Below, in pieces: positions 28,442 to 37,772 of a stretch of DNA of 64,000 nt. Below the pieces are notes generated by a model. That model saw nothing but the letters and a program-made list of their open reading frames with translations. It had not been told where the DNA came from and ran no database searches. Each line of letters begins with the position of its first letter. Positions within the stretch are counted from its first letter, which is position 1. A program made the translations under genes and the position numbers. Origin of the DNA: Oscillospiraceae bacterium (GTDB lineage: Bacteria > Bacillota > Clostridia > UBA1381 > UBA9506); assembly GCA_015068555.1 (NCBI GenBank), contig SVKI01000002.1, forward strand, positions 1 to 64,000, given 5' to 3'.

Positions 28442-29899
28442 ATGGACGAAAAACTGAACTTAACCATGCTGGTGGATTTCTATGAATTCACCATGGCAAA
28501 CGGCTATTTTGTAAAGGACTTTAAGGATCAGATCGCGTATTTTGATATGTTTTTCAGAAAGGTGCCTGATGGTGGCGGCTTTGCCATTATGGCCGGCGTA
28601 GAGCAATTGATTGATTACATCAAACATCTGAAGTTTGACGATGAGGATATTCGTTATCTGCGCAGCAAAGGTATTTTTAATGAAGAGTTTTTAGAATATC
28701 TGAGTAATTTTGAGTTCTCCTGTGATGTTTGGTGTATTCCGGAAGGCACACCCATTTTTCCCATGGAACCAATTGTAACGGTGCGTGGTCCTATCATTGA
28801 AGCGCAGTTTATTGAAACCATGCTTCTTTTAACCATTAACCATCAGTCGTTGATTGCGACCAAGGCCAATCGTATCGTTCGTGCGGCGCAGGGCAGAAGC
28901 GTGATGGAATTTGGTTCGCGGCGTGCACAGGGCTACCACGGCGCTATTTTTGGCGCTCGTGCGGCTTATATTGCCGGCTGTAGCGGAACGGCCTGTGCAT
29001 ATTCTGATAGAAATTTCGGAATTCCGGCTCTGGGAACGATGGCGCACAGTTGGGTGCAGTTGTTTGACAGTGAATATGAAGCCTTTAAGGCGTATGCCGA
29101 GGTGTATCCCGAAAACTGCATTCTACTGGTGGATACCTATAATGTGTTAGCCTCCGGTGTGCCAAATGCGATTAAGGTATTTAACGAGGTAATTCTTCCC
29201 AAGGGATATCGTCCCAAGGGCATCCGTATTGATAGCGGTGACATTACATATCTATCCAAAAAGGCGAGAAAAATGCTGGATGATGCCGGCTTTAGTGATG
29301 TAACCATAACGGCGTCTAACTCTTTGGATGAGTACATCATTCGCGATACCCTGATGCAGGGCGCACAGATTGATATGTACGGCGTTGGTGAACGCCTGAT
29401 TACTTCGCGCTCTGAGCCTGTCTTTGGCGGCGTGTATAAGTTGGCTGCTGTTGAAAAAGACGGACAGATTATTCCTAAAATTAAAATCAGCGAAAACACG
29501 GCGAAAATTACAAATCCCGGTTTTAAGCAGGTCTATCGTTTGTATTCTAACGAAACAGGCGAGGCTTTTGCCGATGTTATGACGATGTTTGATGAAACGA
29601 TTGATGATTCAAAGCCCTATGAAATCTTCCATCCGGAACACACGTGGAAAAGAAAAAAAGTTGGTGATTTTACGGCTAAAAAACTACTTGTACCGGTTTT
29701 TGAAAAGGGCAAGTGCGTCTATGAAAGCCCCGATGTACATGAAATCAAGAGGTTTTGTCAGGAACAGATAGACAAGCTGTGGGATGAGGTGAAACGCTTT
29801 GAAAATCCCCATTGCTACTATGTTGATTTATCGCCAACCCTTTGGAAGATGAAAGAAGAATTATTAGAAAAATTTGCAGGGCAGGGTGAGGAACGATGA
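28442..29899 (+). CDS. pncB: Nicotinate phosphoribosyltransferase
   Basis: LNLTMLVDFYEFTMANGYF; MEFGSRRAQGYHGAI; GTMAHSWVQLF; LLVDTYNVLASGVPNAI; GIRIDSGD. Confidence 0.93.
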   Translation: MDEKLNLTMLVDFYEFTMANGYFVKDFKDQIAYFDMFFRKVPDGGGFAIMAGVEQLIDYIKHLKFDDEDIRYLRSKGIFNEEFLEYLSNFEFSCDVWCIPEGTPIFPMEPIVTVRGPIIEAQFIETMLLLTINHQSLIATKANRIVRAAQGRSVMEFGSRRAQGYHGAIFGARAAYIAGCSGTACAYSDRNFGIPALGTMAHSWVQLFDSEYEAFKAYAEVYPENCILLVDTYNVLASGVPNAIKVFNEVILPKGYRPKGIRIDSGDITYLSKKARKMLDDAGFSDVTITASNSLDEYIIRDTLMQGAQIDMYGVGERLITSRSEPVFGGVYKLAAVEKDGQIIPKIKISENTAKITNPGFKQVYRLYSNETGEAFADVMTMFDETIDDSKPYEIFHPEHTWKRKKVGDFTAKKLLVPVFEKGKCVYESPDVHEIKRFCQEQIDKLWDEVKRFENPHCYYVDLSPTLWKMKEELLEKFAGQGEER

Positions 29900-30672
29900 A
29901 AGCGCTGATCACAGGTGCCAGCTCCGGCATGGGCAGAGATATGGCACGCATTCTGTCAAAGCAAGGTTATGACTTGGTGCTCGTCGCAAGACGCAGAGAC
30001 AGACTGGAAGAATTAAAAAACGAATTGGGCGGAAACGTAGAAATCCTTTCTTTGGATATTTCCAGGGAAGAAAACTGCCATGAGGTGTACCGCGCTGCGG
30101 GCGACATTGATGTGCTGATTAACAATGCAGGCTTTGGCGCATTTGGCGAATTTTCAGAAACAGATCTTGCAACGGAAATGAATATGCTGGATGTGAATGT
30201 GCGTGCTATGCATATTTTAATGAAATTGTTCTTGAATGATTTTATAAAGAAAGACCATGGCAATATTTTAAACGTTGCCTCGGCGGCAGCTTTTATGCCG
30301 GGAGGCCCTTTGCTTGATTCGTATTATGCCGGAAAGGCCTATATACTTTCGCTTACGCGTGGTGTCAGCAAGGAGCTTAAAAAGGCAAAAAGCAAGGTTC
30401 GCGTTGCGGCCCTTTGCCCCGGCCCAGTGCAGACAGAATTTGAAATGGTTGCAGGGGTTGACTTTAGTTCGGTCGGCTTAAAGAGTGAGTATGTAGCAAG
30501 GTATGCCCTTGATAAATTATTTAAGGGAAAAACGGTCATTGTCCCCGGCGTTTTGGTCAAAATCGGTCGGTTTATAACGCGCATGTTGCCGGATTGTGCT
30601 TTGCTTTCAGCGGCCTATATCATTCAGGCTCCCAGAAGACGAATTGCCGGAAAGGCGGATCAACATGAATAA
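29896..30672 (+). CDS. SDR family oxidoreductase
   Basis: ALITGASSGMGRDMARILSKQGYDLVLVARR; NNAGFGAFG; YYAGKAYILSLTRGVSKEL. Confidence 0.92.
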   Translation: MKALITGASSGMGRDMARILSKQGYDLVLVARRRDRLEELKNELGGNVEILSLDISREENCHEVYRAAGDIDVLINNAGFGAFGEFSETDLATEMNMLDVNVRAMHILMKLFLNDFIKKDHGNILNVASAAAFMPGGPLLDSYYAGKAYILSLTRGVSKELKKAKSKVRVAALCPGPVQTEFEMVAGVDFSSVGLKSEYVARYALDKLFKGKTVIVPGVLVKIGRFITRMLPDCALLSAAYIIQAPRRRIAGKADQHE

Positions 30673-31243
30673 AAAAGAAAAATTTATCAATCTGTTTAAA
30701 AGTGAGATACAAAGAGAAGGCGCCGATAAGCTGTTAGACTATCTTTGCTCTACTGCCAGCGATTTTTTCACGGCGCCGGCAAGCACGAGATACCACGGCT
30801 CTTATCCGGGCGGCTTGGTGGAGCATAGTCTTAATGTGTATGACTGCTTAAAAGCCTATTTAGAGCGCCCCAGAGTGCAGGAAATATATGGGCTTGAGGT
30901 GGAGCCGGAATCGATTGCCATTGTGGCCCTCTTGCATGATTTGTGCAAGGTTAACTGCTATCGCGAGAGCACACGCAATGTTAAGGATAAAAACGGTCAA
31001 TGGACAACGGTGCCCTTTTATGAGTTTAACGACGAGCTTCCTTATGGACATGGGGAAAAGTCCGTATATATCATTACAGGCTTTATGCGCCTGACTCGTG
31101 AAGAAGCCTTTGCTATTCGCTATCACATGGGTTTTTCGGAGGATGAAAGCAAACGCAATGTGGGCAAGGCATTCGAGCTCTATCCGTTAGGCTTTGCACT
31201 ACATACAGCAGATATGGAAGCAACCTATTTCCTTGAAAAATAG
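30665..31243 (+). CDS. HD domain hydrolase
   Basis: TRYHGSYPGGLVEHSLNVYDCLKAYLERP...SIAIVALLHDLCKVNCYRES. Confidence 0.88.
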   Translation: MNKKEKFINLFKSEIQREGADKLLDYLCSTASDFFTAPASTRYHGSYPGGLVEHSLNVYDCLKAYLERPRVQEIYGLEVEPESIAIVALLHDLCKVNCYRESTRNVKDKNGQWTTVPFYEFNDELPYGHGEKSVYIITGFMRLTREEAFAIRYHMGFSEDESKRNVGKAFELYPLGFALHTADMEATYFLEK

Positions 31244-31459
31244 TATAAGATACATCTCCCTCTGAGAAGGAACTCTTATGTGGTAAAAGCTTTGTCCTGA
31301 CTTAATATGAGACTAGTAAGATTGTCGATTTTTGACGAAATAAAAAAAGTCTTCCCCTCAAGGGGAAGCCTTAAAGAAAACAAATTTTTTTGTCCCTAAC
31401 TTGACAAAATCAAGTAAGGAAATTCAAATTTGGCGAAAGGCACATTAGAGGAGAAGAAA

Positions 31460-32140
31460 ATGAAAAAATACTACAAAACTGAACTTCACACACATACTAA
31501 TCCGGTTAGTGGTTGTAGTGATATTGAGGCAAAACAATTGGTAAACATATATAAAGAAAAAGGGTATGACAGTGTTGTTCTCACGAATCATTTTACGATA
31601 CAGATGCAAGGCGAAACGATTCAAGAAAAAATAAAATGGTATTTAGAAGATTATTATAAATGTTTTGAGCAAGGCGCACTCGTTGGGTTAAATGTTATTT
31701 TGGGCGCAGAAATAAGATTTACCGAAAATAATAATGACTACCTGATTTTTGGGATATGTCCGGATGATTTGTTTGAAGTATATAAGTTGTTGCCTTGTGG
31801 AATTGATAATTTTTATAGAGAATTCAAAACTAAAACGAATATCATTATTCAGGCACATCCTTTTCGCGATGGGATGGAGAACGCAACGCCAAAATCTTTA
31901 GACGGTATAGAGGTTTTTAATTTGCATCCAAACCACAATTCGCGTATAGGTTTGGCAGCCAGATATGCATGTGAAAATAATATGATTGTAACCTGCGGCA
32001 GTGATTTTCACCATTATGGTCAGGAATGTCTATGCGGAATTTTGACAAAAAAACCATTGAAAAATTCTTACGATGTATCCAATGTATTAAAAAGTGGTGA
32101 TTATAATATAAGTATTGGAGATTATTTGATTAACATATAA
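31460..32140 (+). CDS. PHP domain-containing protein
   Basis: YYKTELHTHTNPVSGCSDIEAKQLVNIYKEKGYDSVVLTNHFT; IIQAHPFRDG; VTCGSDFHHYG. Confidence 0.85.
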   Translation: MKKYYKTELHTHTNPVSGCSDIEAKQLVNIYKEKGYDSVVLTNHFTIQMQGETIQEKIKWYLEDYYKCFEQGALVGLNVILGAEIRFTENNNDYLIFGICPDDLFEVYKLLPCGIDNFYREFKTKTNIIIQAHPFRDGMENATPKSLDGIEVFNLHPNHNSRIGLAARYACENNMIVTCGSDFHHYGQECLCGILTKKPLKNSYDVSNVLKSGDYNISIGDYLINI

Positions 32141-32232
32141 TTTTTACCCTGACTTGACACGAGTAAGAATTGTGTCGAATGATGGTGAAAAATGAGTGAA
32201 TTCGAAGAAAAATTTTATTAAGGAGTTATATA

Positions 32233-33849
32233 ATGAAATTAGTTTTACCAAAGTCAAAAAATGCTAATCAAACCGAGGAAATAGAGATCGATAATAATTC
32301 GCTGATTATTATAGGTTCCAATGGATCTGGCAAAAGTAAGCTTGGATGTTGGATTGAGAAAAAACAGCCAGATAATGTACATAGAATTAGTGCTCAACGA
32401 TCATTAAATTTTGGAACTTATATTCAACAAAAAAGCTACGAACAAGCGACTAACTTGTTGTTATATGGTAGGGAAAACAAGCAACACGATCATGATAGTC
32501 GTTGGAACTGGGATGGGGAAAAATTTGCTTATACATCATTAGATGATTATGAGAATGTTTTATCTCTGTTGGTAGCATTAAAAAATTTCCAACAAGAAAA
32601 ATACATTGCAGAATGCAGAAATAAAGACAAGTTGAACGTGCCTCATGATGCAGTTCCCGAAATGGTTGACGAAACATTAAAAAATATATGGAATTCGGTG
32701 TTCCCACATCGCGGTATAGATGTTTTAGATGGAAAAGTTTTGGCAAACATGATGGAAAATGGAGATACTAAAGAGTATAATGGTAAAGAAATGAGTGATG
32801 GTGAAAGGGTTGCCTTGTATTTGATTGCTCAAGCTCTTTGCGTTCCAAAAGACAAAATAATAATTATAGATGAACCTGAAATTCATTTGCATAGATCGAT
32901 AATGAATAGATTGTGGGGTGAAATTGAAAAAGCAAGACCTGATTGCCTTTTTGTATATATAACTCATGATACTCAATTTGCAGCGAATCATAAGCAGACA
33001 AAGAAAATTTGGATGAGGGGATATGATGGTGCTAATTGGGAATATGAATTTGTATTGGAAAGTCAGTTGCCTGAACAATTATTACTCGATTTATTAGGCA
33101 ATAGAAAACCGGTAATATTTGTTGAAGGAACAACGGATAGCTATGACACAAAGTTATATTCCGAAATTTACAAAGACTATTATATAGTACCTTGTGGTAG
33201 TTGTAGTTCAGTTATTTCGCAAACAAAAGCGATGCGAAATAATGCACAATTGCATGATTTAATATGTTACGGAATCATTGATAAGGATTATAGAACTGAA
33301 TATGAATGCGAACAGTATAAAACAGATGGAATTTATACTCTGAAAGTAGCAGAAGTGGAAAATTTATTTCTAACAGAAGAATTGTTAGGAGTGGTGAATT
33401 CAATAATGGGATTTGATAATATTGAAAACATACACGAGACTAAAAAATATATAATTGAAGAACGGTTTGAAAAACAAATTAACAGACAGATATGTCAGGC
33501 GGTTGTATCGGAAATTAAGTACTTGCTTACGACTACTACTATTTCTAATAATAGTGAAGAAGAATCTAAAATTGCTCTACAAAATTTAACGCAAACTATA
33601 AATTATGATGAAATAAAAAATAGACACGAAGAAAAGTTTAGAAGTATATTACGGTCAAGAGAATATAAAAAGGTACTGGAAGTATTCAATGCAAAGTCAT
33701 TATCGACATCGACAGGTAATTTTTTTGGCATAAATAATAAAGGGTATTGCGATTTTGTTATACGCCATTTAAGAACAGAAAAACGTTCCGATATACTGAA
33801 TGCAATTATTCCATATTTGCCAGAGGAGATAGCGTTGAATATAGATTAA
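32233..33849 (+). CDS. AAA (ABC-type) ATPase fused to TOPRIM/DUF4435-like domain (PARIS AriA-AriB fusion-like candidate defence protein)
   Basis: Walker A IIIGSNGSGKSKLG; signature EMSDGERVALYLIAQAL; Walker B IIIIDEPEIHLHRS; TOPRIM-like VIFVEGTTDSYDTKLY...YGIIDKDYR...KVAEVENLFL. Confidence 0.8.
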   Translation: MKLVLPKSKNANQTEEIEIDNNSLIIIGSNGSGKSKLGCWIEKKQPDNVHRISAQRSLNFGTYIQQKSYEQATNLLLYGRENKQHDHDSRWNWDGEKFAYTSLDDYENVLSLLVALKNFQQEKYIAECRNKDKLNVPHDAVPEMVDETLKNIWNSVFPHRGIDVLDGKVLANMMENGDTKEYNGKEMSDGERVALYLIAQALCVPKDKIIIIDEPEIHLHRSIMNRLWGEIEKARPDCLFVYITHDTQFAANHKQTKKIWMRGYDGANWEYEFVLESQLPEQLLLDLLGNRKPVIFVEGTTDSYDTKLYSEIYKDYYIVPCGSCSSVISQTKAMRNNAQLHDLICYGIIDKDYRTEYECEQYKTDGIYTLKVAEVENLFLTEELLGVVNSIMGFDNIENIHETKKYIIEERFEKQINRQICQAVVSEIKYLLTTTTISNNSEEESKIALQNLTQTINYDEIKNRHEEKFRSILRSREYKKVLEVFNAKSLSTSTGNFFGINNKGYCDFVIRHLRTEKRSDILNAIIPYLPEEIALNID

Positions 33850-33891
33850 ACACTTTAATAAATAGTTTGCCGATAATAAATATTTACATAT

Positions 33892-34056
33892 CGGGCAGGA
33901 AAATCTAACATTCCTGCGGGTTCTGATGAAAGGTAATGCAGAAAAAACAGTGAAAGTTAGTAGGTCCTAATACGAGCTTGCGAGTATCAAGGTTCTCGGG
34001 TACCCAACAGAAATCTGCGATTTCGTGTTGGGTGATGGTTCTTATTATTCACTGTT
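33892..34056 (+). ncRNA. Candidate structured RNA (unassigned multi-hairpin leader)
   Basis: Closing helix AACAGTGAA (33946-33954)/TTCACTGTT (34048-34056); hairpin CCCAACAGAAATC tgc GATTTCgTGTTGGG (34003-34032); GCAGGAA/TTCCTGC (33895-33917); TTCTG/CAGAA (33921-33943). Confidence 0.5.
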
Positions 34057-34151
34057 CTCCTGACTTGACACGAGTCTGGTGCAATTCCTTGTATGTTGCA
34101 TTATAAAAAGAGTGTCGAATAATGTCTAAATGATTTATTGGTGGTGATACA

Positions 34152-34697
34152 ATGAAGGAATTTTCATTATGTAAAACGAATATTCAAAAGATTGTGTTTT
34201 CTGCGGTGTTTTTAGCACTTGGGATGGTATTGCCGTTTTTGACAGGGCAAATTAAAGAAATAGGAGATACATTACTTCCAATGCACTTTCCTGTTATGCT
34301 TTGTGGGATAATATGCGGTTGTAAATATGGATTTGCCGTTGGGCTTATTCTTCCTTTTTTAAGATCCGTGACAGTTGGGATGCCGCCAATTTATCCTAAT
34401 GCCGTATGGATGTCGGCAGAACTTGCTACATATGGTTTTATGATTGGATTCTTATATTTCTCTTTTTGTAAAAAACAGATGTGGTGGTTATATTGTTGTC
34501 TATTCATATCCATGATTAGCGGACGCGTTGTATGGGGTGTTACAAAGGCTGTTTTGCTCGGGATAGGTGGCAAAGCATTTACAGTTCAGGCATTTATAGC
34601 AGGTGGGATATTGGATTCGTTTCCAGGGATTCTATTGCAGTTTATTCTTATTCCTGTTATAATTAAATTAATCAATATTCATTTAGAAAGGCAGTGA
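34152..34697 (+). CDS. ECF transporter S component-like membrane protein
   Basis: IVFSAVFLALGMVLPFLTGQIKEIGDTLLPMHFPVMLCGIICGCKYGFAVGLILPFLRSVTVGMPPIYPNAVWMSAELATYGFMIG. Confidence 0.8.
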   Translation: MKEFSLCKTNIQKIVFSAVFLALGMVLPFLTGQIKEIGDTLLPMHFPVMLCGIICGCKYGFAVGLILPFLRSVTVGMPPIYPNAVWMSAELATYGFMIGFLYFSFCKKQMWWLYCCLFISMISGRVVWGVTKAVLLGIGGKAFTVQAFIAGGILDSFPGILLQFILIPVIIKLINIHLERQ

Positions 34698-34705
34698 CTA
34701 TACTT

Positions 34706-35983
34706 ATGCAAGAAATACTGTTTCCATACGGAAAAGAAAAATTAAGTTATCAGTTTGAGAAGCAAGAACTTTCCGGAGTTTTGACATCTTCTATTGAAGA
34801 ATACGAACCGGAATTTGACGAAACTGTGTTGGTGAAAAATGCATTAGAAAATCCTGTTGGTTCTGTTAAACTATCTGAACTAGCAAGGGGAAAGCGTAAT
34901 ATTGTTATTATAGCGAGCGACCATACTCGTCCGGTTCCCAGTAAAATTATCATGCCGCTGATGCTTGCAGAAATACGCAAAGGAAATCCCGAAGCAAGTA
35001 TTACCATTCTAATAGCAACAGGATGCCACAGAGGAACAACCAAAGAAGAATTAATTTCAAAATTTGGTGAAGAAATTGTAAAAAACGAAAACATATATAT
35101 TCATGATTGTGATGAAAAAGAAAAACTGGTTAATATAGGTATATTGCCGTCCGGCGGAGATTGTGAAATTAACTCGATTGCGATTAATGCAGACCTTTTG
35201 GTGGCAGAAGGATTTATCGAGCCTCATTTCTTTGCAGGTTTTTCCGGTGGAAGAAAGAGTGTACTACCTGGTATAGCAGGGCGCAGAACGGTGCTTGCAA
35301 ATCACTGTTCGGAGTTTATTAATCATGATAATGCCCGTACAGGTGTTTTGGAAAATAACCCTATTCATGAAGATATGTTGTGGGCTGCTAAGAAGGCTAA
35401 ATTACAATTCATTGTAAATGTGGTTTTAAATGCTGAAAAAGAAGTGATTTATGCAGTTGCCGGAGATGTGGAAAAAGCTCATAGAAAGGGAACGGAGTTC
35501 CTGTCGGCGCAATGTGGTGCAAAGGCAGTCTCTTCGGATATTGTTATTTCCACGAATGGAGGATATCCGCTGGACCAAAATGTATATCAGGCGGTAAAAG
35601 GGATGACTGCAGCAGAAGCAACGGTCAAACAAGGTGGAGTTATTATTATGATTGCATCGTCAACTGACGGTATTGGAGGCGACCATTTTTATCATCAACT
35701 TGCAGATGAGGCTGATATAAGCAAGACGATGGAGATATTTTTGAAACGCGGTCGTAATGAAACAGTACCTGACCAGTGGCAGACACAGATTATGCTCAGA
35801 GTTCTTATGCGTGCAAGCGTCATTTATATTTCAGAGATGGCTGATGATGTGGTAGAAAAAATGCATATGATTCCGGCTCATTCAATCGGAGAGGCAATCA
35901 AAAAAGCAAAAGAAATTTTAAGAAAAGAAGATGTTACGATAACGGCTATTCCGGACGGCGTATCGGTAGTTGTACAAAAATAA
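34706..35983 (+). CDS. LarA family protein (nickel-dependent lactate racemase-like, DUF2088)
   Basis: IVIIASDHTRPVPSKIIMPLMLAEI; ILIATGCHRGTTKEEL; EPHFFAGFSGGRKSVLPGIAGRRTVLANH; NPIHEDML. Confidence 0.9.
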   Translation: MQEILFPYGKEKLSYQFEKQELSGVLTSSIEEYEPEFDETVLVKNALENPVGSVKLSELARGKRNIVIIASDHTRPVPSKIIMPLMLAEIRKGNPEASITILIATGCHRGTTKEELISKFGEEIVKNENIYIHDCDEKEKLVNIGILPSGGDCEINSIAINADLLVAEGFIEPHFFAGFSGGRKSVLPGIAGRRTVLANHCSEFINHDNARTGVLENNPIHEDMLWAAKKAKLQFIVNVVLNAEKEVIYAVAGDVEKAHRKGTEFLSAQCGAKAVSSDIVISTNGGYPLDQNVYQAVKGMTAAEATVKQGGVIIMIASSTDGIGGDHFYHQLADEADISKTMEIFLKRGRNETVPDQWQTQIMLRVLMRASVIYISEMADDVVEKMHMIPAHSIGEAIKKAKEILRKEDVTITAIPDGVSVVVQK

Positions 35984-36067
35984 AATGATTTTGCCGACAA
36001 CTAAAAAACCCGATACGAGCCCAGCGAGAATATGCTGAATATTGTTGAAAAAGAGAGGAAAGTAATC

Positions 36068-37216
36068 ATGAAAAAAATTGTAGTTGCGATAGATTCCTTC
36101 AAAGGAAGTCTTTCAACATTTGAAGCGGGGAAGGCAATAGAGGAAGCTGCAAAAGAAGTGTATGAAAAGGTGGAAGTTAGTATATCTCCAATTGCAGATG
36201 GGGGAGAAGGTACAGTTGAAGCAATCATATCCGCAACCAATGGAGAACTTGTGAGAACTGTTGTATGCAATCCTCTTGGCGAGAAGATTGAGGCTACATA
36301 TGGTTTTATACCTCATACAAAAACTGCAATTATCGAAATGTCTGCTGCAGCAGGTATTACGTTAATAAGCAAAAGTGAACGCAATCCCATGAACACAACA
36401 ACTTTTGGCGTTGGCGAAATGATTTTGGACGCAATATCAAAAGGATGTCGTAAGTTTTTGATAGGGATAGGTGGCAGTGCAACTAATGATGGTGGTGTCG
36501 GAATGCTACAAGCTCTTGGTTTTGAGTTTTTGGATAAAAATGGAAACCAAGTTTTGCTTGGGGCTAAAGGACTTAAAGATATTGCTGTAATTAAGACAGA
36601 AAACGCAGTCAAAGAATTAAAAGAATGTTATTTTTGTGTTGCGTGCGATGTAAAAAATGTTTTATGTGGTGAAAATGGTTGTAGTGCTGTTTATGGTCCT
36701 CAAAAAGGGGCAACACCTGAAATGATAAGAGATATGGACTCGTGGCTTGAACAATATGCTGAGTTGACAAAGAAAGTTATTCAGGCAGCTGATGCTAATT
36801 TACCAGGAACAGGAGCTGCGGGAGGATTAGGATTTGCATTTATGTCATATTTGGATGCAACTCTTGAATCGGGCATTGAACTCGTTATGAAAGAAACAGA
36901 ACTTGAAAGCTATATAAAGGATGCTGATATAGTGGTTACCGGAGAAGGTCGGCTTGACGGGCAATCGTATATGGGCAAGGCTCCTGTTGGGGTTGCAAAA
37001 CTTGCAAAAAAATATAATAAACCGGTTATAGCCTTTTCGGGATGTGTAACAGAAGATGCTATTACTTGTAATGAACATGGAATTGATGCGTTTTTCCCGA
37101 TTGTAAGAAAACCGTGTACATTGGATGAGGCTATGGATATTAATCATGCCTATAAGAATTTAAAAGATACTGCTTACCAGGTATTTAGGCTTATAAAAAT
37201 ATACGAGAACAAATAA
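36068..37216 (+). CDS. Glycerate kinase (GarK/GlxK type)
   Basis: MKKIVVAIDSFKGSLSTFEAGKAIEEA; SPIADGGEGTVEAI; GIGGSATNDGGVGMLQALG; GTGAAGGLGFAF. Confidence 0.94.
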   Translation: MKKIVVAIDSFKGSLSTFEAGKAIEEAAKEVYEKVEVSISPIADGGEGTVEAIISATNGELVRTVVCNPLGEKIEATYGFIPHTKTAIIEMSAAAGITLISKSERNPMNTTTFGVGEMILDAISKGCRKFLIGIGGSATNDGGVGMLQALGFEFLDKNGNQVLLGAKGLKDIAVIKTENAVKELKECYFCVACDVKNVLCGENGCSAVYGPQKGATPEMIRDMDSWLEQYAELTKKVIQAADANLPGTGAAGGLGFAFMSYLDATLESGIELVMKETELESYIKDADIVVTGEGRLDGQSYMGKAPVGVAKLAKKYNKPVIAFSGCVTEDAITCNEHGIDAFFPIVRKPCTLDEAMDINHAYKNLKDTAYQVFRLIKIYENK

Positions 37217-37260
37217 AATAGCATTAAGGTTTCTATGGTATTTAATATTTAATTTTAAGC

Positions 37261-37303
37261 AACGAAACTGACATCGCATTTCTTGCGGTGTCAGTTTCGT
37301 TTT
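37261..37303. terminator. Bidirectional terminator
   Basis: AACGAAACTGACATCGCA tttct TGCGGTGTCAGTTTCGTTTTT between convergent genes. Confidence 0.8.
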
Positions 37304-37324
37304 TATCAAAATCTGCTAAGTTCT

Positions 37325-37756
37325 TTACAGCTTATTAACATCCGCCGCTGTGATGAGTTTAAATCCTGCTTTTGTGAGTGCTGTTTCTGCGGCTTCGTTA
37401 TCTTCAACGCGGAGTACTACATAGGCGTGCTTTTCCGTGCGGGCCATAAAAGCATAGAGATATTCCACGTTGATATCCGCTTTGTCAAGAACATCAAGAG
37501 CCGCCGTGAGTTTGCCCGGTTCATCACCGATTTTCACACCCACTATATCTACGACTTTAATGAGATATCCCTGATCATTCAAAACTTTTTCTGCTGCTTT
37601 CTCATCATTTACGATAAGACGAAGAATACCGAAATCTTCTGTCTCTGCAATAGAAAGTGCTCTGATATTAATACTGTTCTTCGCGAGAATGTCTGTAACC
37701 GCAACGATTGTACCCTTTCTGTTTGGAACAAAAACCGTTAATTGTTTAATAGCCAT
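37325..37756 (-). CDS. ACT domain-containing protein (tandem ACT)
   Basis: KQLTVFVPNRKGTIVAVTDILAKNSINIRALSIAETEDFGILRLIV...; VGVKIGDEPGKLTAALDVLDKADINVEYLYAF. Confidence 0.88.
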   Translation of the reverse strand: MAIKQLTVFVPNRKGTIVAVTDILAKNSINIRALSIAETEDFGILRLIVNDEKAAEKVLNDQGYLIKVVDIVGVKIGDEPGKLTAALDVLDKADINVEYLYAFMARTEKHAYVVLRVEDNEAAETALTKAGFKLITAADVNKL

Positions 37757-37772
37757 TTTTAAAACTCCTTCC

